From an uncultured Oscillospiraceae bacterium (GTDB lineage: Bacteria; Bacillota; Clostridia; Oscillospirales; Ruminococcaceae): DNA of 15,244 nucleotides. Numbering within the stretch: position 1 is the stretch's first letter; each line of letters opens with the position of its first letter. The position numbers and the translations under genes were made by a program. This document shows, in pieces, positions 1-7,497 of this stretch. Under the pieces are notes generated by a model. That model was not told where the DNA came from and did not search any database. It worked only from the letters and a program-made list of their open reading frames with translations. The DNA lies in NCBI GenBank assembly GCA_910587465.1, contig CAJUMS010000047.1, positions 5,767 through 21,010 on the forward strand, read 5' to 3'.

Positions 1-252
1 GGCTCGGCGATAGCAAGCTCGTCAATGGCTACCGAGATGATAAAGGGCAAGCCGCTGTCGCAGGCGCTTGAGCTCACCAATCAAGCGGTCGTGGAGGCTC
101 TTGATGGACTTCCCGCGCACAAGCTGCACTGCTCGGTGCTTGCCGAGGAGGCAGTCAAGGAGGCGGTCAAGGACTACTACGACAAAAACGGTATCGAATA
201 CGACAAGGAAAAATTTGCACAAACTCACGACTGCGAGCACTGCGGAGAATAA
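1..252 (+). CDS. iscU: IscU/NifU-like Fe-S cluster scaffold, C-terminal part
   Basis: The reading frame is open from base 1, so this is the 3' part of a longer gene. The encoded tail begins GSAIASSSMATEMIKGK and contains LHCSVLAEEA, which carries the third conserved scaffold cysteine of the IscU/NifU family. The family assembles [2Fe-2S] clusters with sulfur from a cysteine desulfurase, in the cytosol. The last residues (HDCEHCGE) form a short extra Cys-rich tail often seen in clostridial versions. The first two scaffold cysteines and the desulfurase partner lie outside the window. An internal ATG at 25 is not the start, because conserved family sequence continues upstream of it. Family assignment is strong; the symbol could equally be nifU. 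Confidence 0.88.
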   Translation, partial: GSAIASSSMATEMIKGKPLSQALELTNQAVVEALDGLPAHKLHCSVLAEEAVKEAVKDYYDKNGIEYDKEKFAQTHDCEHCGE

Positions 253-275
253 ACTTTTTAATTCCATTTCATAGG

Positions 276-315
276 AAACGGCGGTGTCAAGCTGCTTTGA
301 TTGACATCGCCGTTT
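276..315. terminator. Bidirectional terminator between convergent genes
   Basis: A 15-bp stem pairs 276-290 with 301-315, with one G-T wobble and a 10-nt loop. It starts with AAACGGCGG and ends with CGCCGTTT, so A/T runs flank both sides. It lies between the stop of the iscU-like gene (+) and the stop of the last gene of the minus-strand aro operon, and probably serves both. Confidence 0.75.
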
Positions 316-664
316 AATCTGTATGCGGATATTTTCCGTATTTTGCAAAATAGCGCTCTTTGCCAAGCTGTTTATTTAGCCTTGTGCAGATATTGTTCAG
401 TCTGCCGTAAACGATATCATACTGCACTTTGGAGATGTAAAAAATATAGATCGTGAAACAGCCGTTCCAATAAAATTGTATATTGTGACCGTCCTCGGTG
501 AACTTGAAGTTGAAAAGGGGATCAACTACTATGGGTGTTATGCCTGTTTCAGCAGCATATTCCGAGAGAATATCATGAAACGGATCGAAACTGTGAAGCG
601 GTTCAAAATAATCAAACGCGATCTCTAGTACGCTTAGATCGTTGGTTTTTGTTAATCTGAACAT
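314..664 (-). CDS. Hypothetical protein, last gene of aro operon
   Basis: This 116-residue protein is not a family I recognise. It is rich in aromatic residues, with a hydrophobic patch near the middle (FYWNGCFTIYIFYISK) and a basic C-terminus. No signal peptide, transmembrane helix or metal motif is clear. The start overlaps the end of the DUF4364 gene by 13 bp in another frame, which suggests translational coupling; no strong separate ribosome binding site is visible. Its stop codon overlaps the 3' arm of the shared terminator. Position makes it the distal gene of the aroB-aroA-GNAT-aroC-DUF4364 unit. Function unknown. Confidence 0.6.
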   Translation of the reverse strand: MFRLTKTNDLSVLEIAFDYFEPLHSFDPFHDILSEYAAETGITPIVVDPLFNFKFTEDGHNIQFYWNGCFTIYIFYISKVQYDIVYGRLNNICTRLNKQLGKERYFAKYGKYPHTD

Positions 665-1203
665 TTGAAAAATTGATCCAGACAGTCCGCGAACGCTTTC
701 GGGTCGGACTTAACCTTTTGCTTGATAATATCCGCTGCTTGCTCGTTTTCGACTGTCACCGCTGTGTAGTACTTCTGCCGAGATGTAATCTCGTCCATTA
801 TCGTAATGCCGACGGTACAGCTGCCGTCTGCGTTCTTGATATAGCGCACTGCAAGAAACGAACCTTTTTTCTTCATTGCGTCGCGGGTATACACGCGCAC
901 AGCTTCGCTGAACATTTTGTCTCGTACAGAAAGCGGCAGGGTAGCGCCGAGGTCCTTTGCGGCTTTTATGCCCTTTGGCGTGTTATTGTAGAATGTTTCA
1001 CCGTCAATATCCGTTTCCTCGCAGAGATGTCCGCTTACCTTTTCAATAGCCTGCGACAGATTGAAGTAGTTCACGGCATTCTCAAGCGATGTTATCTCGA
1101 CAAGTTGATCCTTTGATAACGGACAGCCCAGCGAGTATATCAGATAGCAGATCAGCACGCAAATGTCATCAACCTCATCAATGCGAATTCTTGGAGTTTC
1201 CAC
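652..1203 (-). CDS. DUF4364 family protein (winged-helix-like)
   Basis: The 183-residue product matches the layout of DUF4364: an N-terminal winged-helix-like part (DDICVLICYLIYSLGCPLSK, then NYFNLSQAIEKVSGHL, then ETFYNNTPKGIKAAKDLG), followed by a basic stretch and a strand-rich C-terminal half with SCTVGITIMDE. Family members are cytosolic, found mostly in Clostridia, and are often guessed to be transcriptional regulators from the N-terminal fold. It starts 12 bp after the aroC stop and overlaps the next gene. Placement in the shikimate operon could be positional only. Assignment to the family is from pattern recognition. Confidence 0.75.
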   Translation of the reverse strand: METPRIRIDEVDDICVLICYLIYSLGCPLSKDQLVEITSLENAVNYFNLSQAIEKVSGHLCEETDIDGETFYNNTPKGIKAAKDLGATLPLSVRDKMFSEAVRVYTRDAMKKKGSFLAVRYIKNADGSCTVGITIMDEITSRQKYYTAVTVENEQAADIIKQKVKSDPKAFADCLDQFFKCSD

Positions 1204-1215
1204 AAAATCACCTTC

Positions 1216-2304
1216 TTAAATGCGCGGATTTTTAAGCAGTGCCGATACGAGCGCGATATTCAGCGCCGCCTCAACGCACGGCACGGCTCTCGGAACTACG
1301 CATGGGTCGTGTCTGCCTTTGATGATAAGCTCCCGATCGGTCATATCCTTGAAGTCAACACTGTTCTGCGGACGTGAAATTGACGGCGTAGGCTTGAACG
1401 CGGCGCGGAAGATTATCGGCATACCTGAGCTTATTCCGCCTAAGATACCGCCGTGATTATTGGTTTTGGTGACGATTTTACCGTCCCTTACCGTGAAATC
1501 GTCGTTATTATCACTGCCGAAAATATCCGCACAGTCAAAGCCGTTTCCGAATTCTATGCCCTTGACAGCGGGGATCGCAAATACGAGTTGTGAGATGACA
1601 TTCTCCAGCCCGTCCATCATCGGCGAGCCGATACCCGCGGGAAATCCAACGACCGCGCACTCTACGATACCTCCGACACTGTTCAGGTCCATTCTCGCCG
1701 CGTTTATTACCTCACGCATTTTCTCCTCGGCGGTCTCGGACAGGGTAGGGAAGTGGCGGCTCTTGACCTGCTCCAACTGCTCCGCGGTAACGTTTACGGG
1801 ATCAAAGCGCTCGTCCGCAACGTCCTTTATTGACTGAATGTGTGCTCCCGTCGTAATTCCGCGATGCTTGAGAATTTGCGCGCAGACCGCTCCCGCAAAG
1901 CAAAGCGGCGCGGTTATACGTCCCGAGAAGTGACCGCCGCCGCGCGGGTCGTTCGCGCCATTATAGCGCAGAAACCCTGTGTAATCGGCGTGAGCGGGAC
2001 GCGCGATATGTGAAATGTTCCCATAATCGCCCGAATGCTGATCTGTGTTGAATATCACCGCCGCAAGCGGGGTGCCCGTTGTTCTGCCCTCGTAAAGCCC
2101 CGACAAAATCTCGGGAATATCCTTTTCATTGCGCGTGGTCGACGTACCGTCCTTTTTGGGAGCGCGCCGCGCCATAAAAGCACCGATTTTTTCCAAGTCT
2201 ATGACCTCACCCGATGGCAAATTGTCCAGTACCACGCCTATCCCCTTGCCGTGGCTTTCCCCAAAAAGCGAGATACTTATCCCGCCGTTAAAGCATGATG
2301 ACAT
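1216..2304 (-). CDS. aroC: Chorismate synthase AroC
   Basis: This enzyme converts 5-enolpyruvylshikimate-3-phosphate to chorismate using reduced FMN, the last shared step to aromatic amino acids. Family signatures are clear: LFGESHGKGIG (residues 13-23), RPAHADYTG (102-110), DPRGGGHFSGR (119-129) and a C-terminal GRHDPCVVPRAVP. Length is 362 residues, normal for the family. I chose the start at 2304 rather than the longer frame from 2358, because family homology begins at MSSCFNGG and an AGGAG site (2311-2315) sits 6 nt upstream. It follows the GNAT gene by 31 bp and precedes DUF4364 by 12 bp. It acts directly downstream of AroA, encoded two genes upstream. Confidence 0.96.
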   Translation of the reverse strand: MSSCFNGGISISLFGESHGKGIGVVLDNLPSGEVIDLEKIGAFMARRAPKKDGTSTTRNEKDIPEILSGLYEGRTTGTPLAAVIFNTDQHSGDYGNISHIARPAHADYTGFLRYNGANDPRGGGHFSGRITAPLCFAGAVCAQILKHRGITTGAHIQSIKDVADERFDPVNVTAEQLEQVKSRHFPTLSETAEEKMREVINAARMDLNSVGGIVECAVVGFPAGIGSPMMDGLENVISQLVFAIPAVKGIEFGNGFDCADIFGSDNNDDFTVRDGKIVTKTNNHGGILGGISSGMPIIFRAAFKPTPSISRPQNSVDFKDMTDRELIIKGRHDPCVVPRAVPCVEAALNIALVSALLKNPRI

Positions 2305-2335
2305 ATTTCTCTCCTGTTTTTCTGTTATTGTTGTC

Positions 2336-2770
2336 TTATAAATACTTTTTAAACGCATAAGACGTTTTTTGATAACCTAACTTTTCATAAAATTCGTGAG
2401 CTTTCGTTCGCTTAAATTGACTGCTCAACGTTACAAGCCGCGCACCCTCGGTTTTGGCGTTTGACTCGGCGAGCGTAAGCAGCGCCGTACCCAAGCCCTG
2501 TCCTTGATATTCCTTCTTGACAGCAAGCCCGATAACTCGGTAATATTCTCCAGCTTCGAGAGATATCTCGCGTACCGCCGAAATATAGCCGCGGATCTCA
2601 CTGTTATTCTCAACAACTATCGTGAAATAACTGTCCAAGGAGAGCATCTTCTCAAGCGAATTGCGCACCTCATCCACGGTAACGTCGGTGTAGCCGAGCT
2701 CGTTTCGGATCAGCACGCAAAGTCCCTCCGCATCCTTCGGTCTGCACTTGTGAAACATTGTCTCGCTCAT
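2336..2770 (-). CDS. GNAT-family N-acetyltransferase
   Basis: This 144-residue protein has the GNAT fold signature. The acetyl-CoA-binding motif A is GLAVKKEYQGQGLGTALL (residues 81-98), with Q-x-x-G-x-G/A at QGQGLG, and a C-terminal HEFYEKLGYQ motif is typical of motif B. Acetyl-CoA is the expected donor; the acceptor cannot be read from sequence. It overlaps the aroA stop by 4 bp (ATGA), so it is translationally coupled inside the shikimate operon. That placement hints at a small-molecule or amino-acid-linked substrate but is no proof. RimI-like protein N-acetylation is an alternative. Confidence 0.87.
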   Translation of the reverse strand: MSETMFHKCRPKDAEGLCVLIRNELGYTDVTVDEVRNSLEKMLSLDSYFTIVVENNSEIRGYISAVREISLEAGEYYRVIGLAVKKEYQGQGLGTALLTLAESNAKTEGARLVTLSSQFKRTKAHEFYEKLGYQKTSYAFKKYL

Positions 2771-3999
2771 AAAACCTCAACTTCTCCGCCAAGCTGTTTA
2801 TAGACGTCAAAATAGTTCGGGAACGATTTTTTCACGCACTCCGCACCGCGAATGATAAGCGGGGAAGAACTCCGCGTCGCCGCGACCGCCATTGACATCG
2901 GAATACGATGATCGCTGTGCCCCTCGATCACACCGCCACGCAGCTCGTTCACGCCCTCAATTTCAAGACTGTCCTCGTGAACGGTGACCTTGCCGCCCAT
3001 CGCGTTCAGACATTCCGCGGTAACGGATAGCCTGTCGCATTCCTTGAAACGAAGCCGAGATATATTGGTCAACCTGCTAGTGCCCTTGCAGAAGCTCGCG
3101 AGAACTGTCAACACGGGAACAAGATCGGGAATATCCGAGCAGTCAAGCTCAAACGGTGCGCCGCCGCTTTTATCAAAGTTATCGCATATTTCTGTTATTT
3201 TTCTGTCGCCCTGTAAGGAATTTTCGTTCAGACCGAGAATTTCCAGCTCCGAGCCGAGCGAATTAGCCACACGGAAAAACGCCGCCTGTGAGTAATCGCC
3301 TTCGACATTGCCCGAAAAAGGCTTTAAATGTTGATTTCCTTTGATAAAATAGCCGCTTTCCATTTCTTTAACAACGCACCCGAAATCGCGAAGTACGCCG
3401 AGCGTGATATCAATGTACGGCTTGGAGTTGAGGTGTGAGGTGAGGACGATCTCGCTGTCACCGTCAAGCAGCGGAAGCGCAAACATAAGCCCCGTAATGA
3501 ACTGTGACGACAGTCCTCCATCGATCTCAAACCGTCCCGCGGTCAGCTTTCCCGAAACGGAGCAGGGGAGGGTACAGCCGCTTGGCGCGTTTGAGAAGTC
3601 AAAGGTTATCCCGTGCTTGGGAAACTCGTCTGTGAACGGAGTTATCGGGCGCTGCGGCAGCTTTGCGCTGCCGAGGAACTCGGACTTTACGCCAAGCGAA
3701 CACGCGACGGGTATCAGAAAACGCAGCGTCGACCCCGATTCGTGGCAATCCAGCACGGCTTTGTCGGGGATATTCTTTATCCCTTCGATCACCGCAGTGT
3801 CACCGTGAAAATCAATTTCAGCGCCGAGCGCTCTCATACAGTCCATTGTAGCCAGAATGTCCACAGAAGGGTAGAGGTTGGAAATCGTCGAAACACCGTC
3901 CGCAAGCGCCGCTGCGATTATCATTCGGTGCGCGACGCTCTTTGACGGCGGTACCGTTACCGTACCGTGTAGCTTTTTAGGTGTGATCTTTATATCCAT
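2767..3999 (-). CDS. aroA: EPSP synthase AroA
   Basis: 3-phosphoshikimate 1-carboxyvinyltransferase joins PEP and shikimate-3-phosphate to give EPSP. Length is 410 residues, slightly short but normal for clostridial forms. Visible motifs: VPPSKSVAHR (residues 16-25, with Lys-Ser-x-x-x-Arg substrate ligands), ESGSTLRFLIP (the PEP/glyphosate loop; its Gly is kept while the usual NAGT context is ESGS), SSQFITGLM, GDYSQAAFF, LRFKECDRL, and DHRIPMSMA near the C-terminus. It lies 17 bp after the aroB stop and overlaps the GNAT start by 4 bp. Identification is secure; drug sensitivity cannot be judged from sequence alone. Confidence 0.96.
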   Translation of the reverse strand: MDIKITPKKLHGTVTVPPSKSVAHRMIIAAALADGVSTISNLYPSVDILATMDCMRALGAEIDFHGDTAVIEGIKNIPDKAVLDCHESGSTLRFLIPVACSLGVKSEFLGSAKLPQRPITPFTDEFPKHGITFDFSNAPSGCTLPCSVSGKLTAGRFEIDGGLSSQFITGLMFALPLLDGDSEIVLTSHLNSKPYIDITLGVLRDFGCVVKEMESGYFIKGNQHLKPFSGNVEGDYSQAAFFRVANSLGSELEILGLNENSLQGDRKITEICDNFDKSGGAPFELDCSDIPDLVPVLTVLASFCKGTSRLTNISRLRFKECDRLSVTAECLNAMGGKVTVHEDSLEIEGVNELRGGVIEGHSDHRIPMSMAVAATRSSSPLIIRGAECVKKSFPNYFDVYKQLGGEVEVL

Positions 4000-4016
4000 A
4001 AAATCTCTCGTTTCTG

Positions 4017-5066
4017 CTAACTTTTGAGGAATTCCGCATACTCTTCGACCGACATTTTGACTACCTCGCTCTGTCCGATATCGGAGCAGATGACAATATT
4101 CATACCGTTCGCGAGGTGCTTTTTATCACGGAGAGAGAGCGTGTACAGCTCATGCAGCGGTGCGTTGTCGGTCAGAGGCAGTCCGCACTTTTCGAGCAGA
4201 GCGTCAAGCTTGTCGGCAACTCCCGCTTTGCACATTCCGCGGCGCTCCGCAATATGCGTGAATGTGCTCATGCCGATAGCGACCGCACATCCGTGGGTCA
4301 GTCCCGTGAAATTGTAATACTTTTCCAGCGCGTGAGCCAACGTGTGACCGAAATTCAGCAGCATACGCTCGCCCTTTTCGCGTTCGTCGTTCTCCACGAC
4401 CTGTCCCTTGATAGTAACATTGCGCTTCATTATATCCACAATATTCTCCTTGATATCCTTGTTTGAGAGGATATCGAACAGCTCCGCGGACTTTATCATA
4501 CCATGCTTTACAACCTCCGCCATACCGTCCGAGAAGAACTCGGGAGTAAGCGTATCGAGCGTATCGGTATCGCAAATAACAAGCCGCGGCTGATGAAACA
4601 AGCCGACAAGATTCTTTCCTCCATTAATATTGACAGCGGTCTTTCCGCCGACCGAACTGTCCGCCTGTGAGACAACCGTCGTCGGTATCTGCACGAAGTC
4701 AATGCCGCGCATATATGTCGCTGCCGCATATCCCGCTGTATCGCCGACAACGCCGCCGCCCAGCGCGACGATAAAGTCCGAACGCGTGTAGCCGTTCACC
4801 GCCATAAACTCGTAGATATTCAACAGGGTAGAATGGTTCTTGGAAGCCTCTCCATGAGGGAACACAAACTTCATTGCCTCAATACCCGCGTCCGACAGCG
4901 ACTTCATAACACGCCCGCCGTAAAATCTGTCGGCGTTGTCGTCCGTAACAACAAGCGCCTTGCCCTTTTTTATCACCTGTGAGATCAGATCGCCTGCACT
5001 ATCGAGTATACCCTTGTCGATAAATATCTCATAGCTCGTGCTCGCGTTTACTGTAACCTTTTCCAT
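4017..5066 (-). CDS. aroB: 3-dehydroquinate synthase AroB
   Basis: This enzyme cyclises DAHP to 3-dehydroquinate with NAD+ and a divalent metal. The 349-residue protein has GGGVVGD (103-109, NAD binding), PTTVVSQADSSVGGKTAVN (128-146), and the metal-ligand regions MAEVVKHGMI, NFGHTLAHALE and LTHGCAVAIGM, which carry the Glu and two His ligands. A GGAGG site lies 7-8 nt upstream of the ATG. It is the first gene of the operon, with a promoter at 5117-5145. The shikimate genes aroD, aroE and aroK are not in the window and must be elsewhere. Confidence 0.96.
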   Translation of the reverse strand: MEKVTVNASTSYEIFIDKGILDSAGDLISQVIKKGKALVVTDDNADRFYGGRVMKSLSDAGIEAMKFVFPHGEASKNHSTLLNIYEFMAVNGYTRSDFIVALGGGVVGDTAGYAAATYMRGIDFVQIPTTVVSQADSSVGGKTAVNINGGKNLVGLFHQPRLVICDTDTLDTLTPEFFSDGMAEVVKHGMIKSAELFDILSNKDIKENIVDIMKRNVTIKGQVVENDEREKGERMLLNFGHTLAHALEKYYNFTGLTHGCAVAIGMSTFTHIAERRGMCKAGVADKLDALLEKCGLPLTDNAPLHELYTLSLRDKKHLANGMNIVICSDIGQSEVVKMSVEEYAEFLKS

Positions 5067-5116
5067 TGTTCCTCCACATATGTGTATTTTTATCTCGGCA
5101 TATTATCGCCTACTAT

Positions 5117-5145
5117 ATTTTACCATAAAACGCGCCGAAATTCAA
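5117..5145 (-). promoter_or_regulatory. Promoter of aro operon
   Basis: On the minus strand there is a TTGAAT box (5140-5145), a 17-bp spacer and TAAAAT (5117-5122). The leader to the aroB ATG is about 45 nt. No T-box or attenuator structure is evident in so short a leader. Confidence 0.6.
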
Positions 5146-5181
5146 GCGGTTTAGCGTCAATAGTTTGATTTTTTATACAAA

Positions 5182-5210
5182 ACAGCCGAATCGTTTTCCG
5201 ACTCGGCTGT
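5182..5210 (-). terminator. Terminator of first chemoreceptor gene
   Basis: An 11-bp stem with one mismatch (ACAGCCGAATC against GACTCGGCTGT) is followed on the minus strand by TTTTGTAT. It lies 19 bp after the receptor stop codon and just upstream of the aroB promoter. Confidence 0.75.
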
Positions 5211-5228
5211 AAGATTATAAAACGTAAA

Positions 5229-7223
5229 TTATTTCTTCCTGAGAACGAACTTGTTGGTAAGGTTCTGAAGCTCTGCGGCCTGACCGTTAAGTTCCTCGCT
5301 GGAAGCAGCGGACTGCTCCGCAGTAGCCGCATTGGTCTGTACAACAGAAGATATCTGATCTACACCGACATTTACCTGCTCGATCATCGAAGCCTGCTCC
5401 TTGGAAGCCGAGGATATCTCTTCAATAAGAGCTACTGTCTGACGTGTTACCTCAACGGAAGCACTGAGTGCGTCCGCGGTATCGTTCGCGATATTTGATC
5501 CGCTCTCAACTGCCTGGATAGACTGCTGGATAAGCTCCGTTGTGCTCTGAGCCGCTTCTGCGCTCTTGGAAGCAAGGTTGCGAACCTCGTCCGCAACGAC
5601 CGCAAAGCCCTTGCCCGATGCACCTGCTCTTGCAGCCTCAATAGCCGCGTTGAGCGCGAGTATATTGGTCTGGAACGATATGTCCTCTATGGTCTTGATG
5701 ATATTGCTGATCTCGTTTGACTTCTCGGAGATATTGTTCATTGCCTTGATCATATCCTGCATATGCTGATTGGAAAGTTCGATCTTTTCACCTGCAACAT
5801 CAGCCTTGTGACTTGCGTCGGCAGCGTTAGCGGCATTGGAAGCGACCTTGTCGTTCAGCGTAGCGATGATACTTGCCAGCTCCTCAATAGAAGAAGCCTG
5901 CTCGGTAGTACCCGATGCAAGGGAAGTAGCGCCATCCGCAATCTGCGTCGCACCCTGATTTACCTGCGAAGCCGCAATGTCGATCTGCTCCATAGTCTCG
6001 CTGAGTTGCTCGGTCGTAACTTCCAGAGCGTCCATGATCTGAGCGAAGTCGCCTTTAAAGTCAATCTGCTTTTGAACGTTGAAATTGCCGTTGGAAACCT
6101 CTTGACATATTCTGGATATCTCACCAACATAACTGCTCAGCGAACTGATAGTGCTGTTGATCGTGGTTGCAAGATGACCTGTTTCATCGTGAGAAGTGTG
6201 GTCGATAGAAACGTTAAGATTACCCTCCGAAACTGCGTCCATAACAGCTACGGTTTTTAGGATGGGGTTTACTATATTGTTTGCGGTAAAGATGCTTAAG
6301 ATAATACCGAGAACTACCATAATGATAACAACTATGATGGTAGCGATGATAGCGTTATAGCACTCCTGCAGCCATTCCTGCTGCGGAGTGGTCAAACCGA
6401 TTATCCAACCGTCCGTATCAGGAATCATAGCTGCAGCACCAAATCTTGCAACGCCATCATTATTAAACTTTTCAAATACATATTTTGACGCATCGGTCAA
6501 GGTAAGACCATGCTCCTCAAACGACTTACGTCCGATCGTGTGAGAGGTATCGCCGTTTCCTGTGATATTGTTTAGCTGTGAGGTTACACGGTCATAATTC
6601 TTACTACCGATATATGTACCGTTCTTATCAAGCATATAAACGCTGCCCTCTCCGCTCTTGCCAACCTTGATACCATTTGAGATATCGGACAGGAACGAAG
6701 CGTCAAGTCCAACATAAACAACACCAATAACATTACCGGTATTGAAGCCGCCTTCCCTTATGGGTGCCGCGAAATAAATCATCCACACGTCGTCGACAGG
6801 CGCAGGCTCCTGTATATAGATCTCACCGCTCATAGGTACGGTAAACAAAGCCGCACTCGAATAGTTCACACCGTTTCCGTGTTTTTCACTGTGATTTACA
6901 CCATCTGCGGTAATAAAACCGTAATCGGTAAGCGAGTAAGTTTCGGCTCTTTTACGAAGAAGATTGAACTTATCTTCTTCTGTGCTGTCCGGATTGCTGA
7001 GCGTAATATGAAGACCCATCTCCCTGACAATAGCCATGCTTTTTCCCAGACGATTTGAGATACGAACACCCGACTGAACGGCAAGCTCGCCGAGCATTTC
7101 CTCCATTGTACTGACGGTACTTGTGTAGTTCAGCACACTGCTTACAACACCAACGATGCCTATGCCTACAACAACCAGCGCCAACATTCTTGACAGAATC
7201 TTAGCTTTTAGCGATTTAAACAT
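5229..7223 (-). CDS. Methyl-accepting chemotaxis protein, Cache sensor (receptor 1)
   Basis: This 664-residue inner-membrane chemoreceptor has TM1 at about 13-33, an extracellular double-Cache-like sensor at about 35-288 (WMIYFAAPIREGG, VIGVVYVGLDASFL, GWIIGLT), and TM2 at about 290-311. HAMP follows from NIVNPIL, then a long methylation/signalling coiled coil. The tip holds ISFQTNILALNAAIEAARAG and GFAVVADEVRNLA, the CheA/CheW contact region. There is no C-terminal CheR-docking pentapeptide. Start: ATG 8 nt after GAGGT, the same layout as receptor 2. The ligand is unknown. Everything after TM2 is nucleotide-identical to receptor 2. Confidence 0.95.
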   Translation of the reverse strand: MFKSLKAKILSRMLALVVVGIGIVGVVSSVLNYTSTVSTMEEMLGELAVQSGVRISNRLGKSMAIVREMGLHITLSNPDSTEEDKFNLLRKRAETYSLTDYGFITADGVNHSEKHGNGVNYSSAALFTVPMSGEIYIQEPAPVDDVWMIYFAAPIREGGFNTGNVIGVVYVGLDASFLSDISNGIKVGKSGEGSVYMLDKNGTYIGSKNYDRVTSQLNNITGNGDTSHTIGRKSFEEHGLTLTDASKYVFEKFNNDGVARFGAAAMIPDTDGWIIGLTTPQQEWLQECYNAIIATIIVVIIMVVLGIILSIFTANNIVNPILKTVAVMDAVSEGNLNVSIDHTSHDETGHLATTINSTISSLSSYVGEISRICQEVSNGNFNVQKQIDFKGDFAQIMDALEVTTEQLSETMEQIDIAASQVNQGATQIADGATSLASGTTEQASSIEELASIIATLNDKVASNAANAADASHKADVAGEKIELSNQHMQDMIKAMNNISEKSNEISNIIKTIEDISFQTNILALNAAIEAARAGASGKGFAVVADEVRNLASKSAEAAQSTTELIQQSIQAVESGSNIANDTADALSASVEVTRQTVALIEEISSASKEQASMIEQVNVGVDQISSVVQTNAATAEQSAASSEELNGQAAELQNLTNKFVLRKK
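5234..6298. repeat. 1,065-bp exact direct repeat, copy 1 (MCP HAMP and signalling half)
   Basis: This block is identical by eye to 7503-8567 at a constant offset of 2,269 bp. The identity begins inside the last codon and ends at the last residue of TM2 (LSIF against VSIF). Outside these borders the two genes are clearly homologous but diverged. It is coding sequence, not an insertion element. Confidence 0.95.
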
Positions 7224-7295
7224 TTTTCAAAACCTCATTTCCTTTTCCAAATAAATATTTGCACCCTGCCGAAATCAAAACTAGTGCATATTAAA

Positions 7296-7324
7296 ATTAT
7301 ATCACAAAATAATCTCATAGTCAA
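7296..7324 (-). promoter_or_regulatory. Sigma-A-type promoter of receptor 1
   Basis: On the minus strand, TTGACT (7319-7324), a 17-bp spacer ending TGTGA, and TATAAT (7296-7301). It is not a flagellar sigma-28 promoter by sequence. The -10 context TGTGATATAATTTTAA also occurs at the receptor 2 promoter, so the two upstream regions are duplicates as well. Confidence 0.8.
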
Positions 7325-7448
7325 GATACTTATCAACAAATAATATATGTTTTTTTACTTTTTTACCAGAGTTGGCTTTTTGTATAGAAAATGCCAAAAA
7401 CTTTTTACAAATAAAGTCAGGCTTTCAAAATTATTACAATGGTATAAA

Positions 7449-7481
7449 AAACGGGCAGATCATATCACGATCTGCCCGTTT
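7449..7481 (-). terminator. Terminator of second chemoreceptor gene
   Basis: A perfect 13-bp stem (7449-7461 with 7469-7481, AAACGGGCAGATC and its complement) with a 7-nt loop is followed on the minus strand by TTATACC after the stem's T-run. It lies 16 bp beyond the receptor 2 stop, so each receptor is its own transcription unit. Confidence 0.85.
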
Positions 7482-7497
7482 ACCGTTAAACCAATAA

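Noticed and set aside
2305..2358. Longer AroC N-terminus from 2358
   Set aside because: The extra 18 residues overlap the GNAT gene, are not part of the family, and the ribosome site points to 2304.
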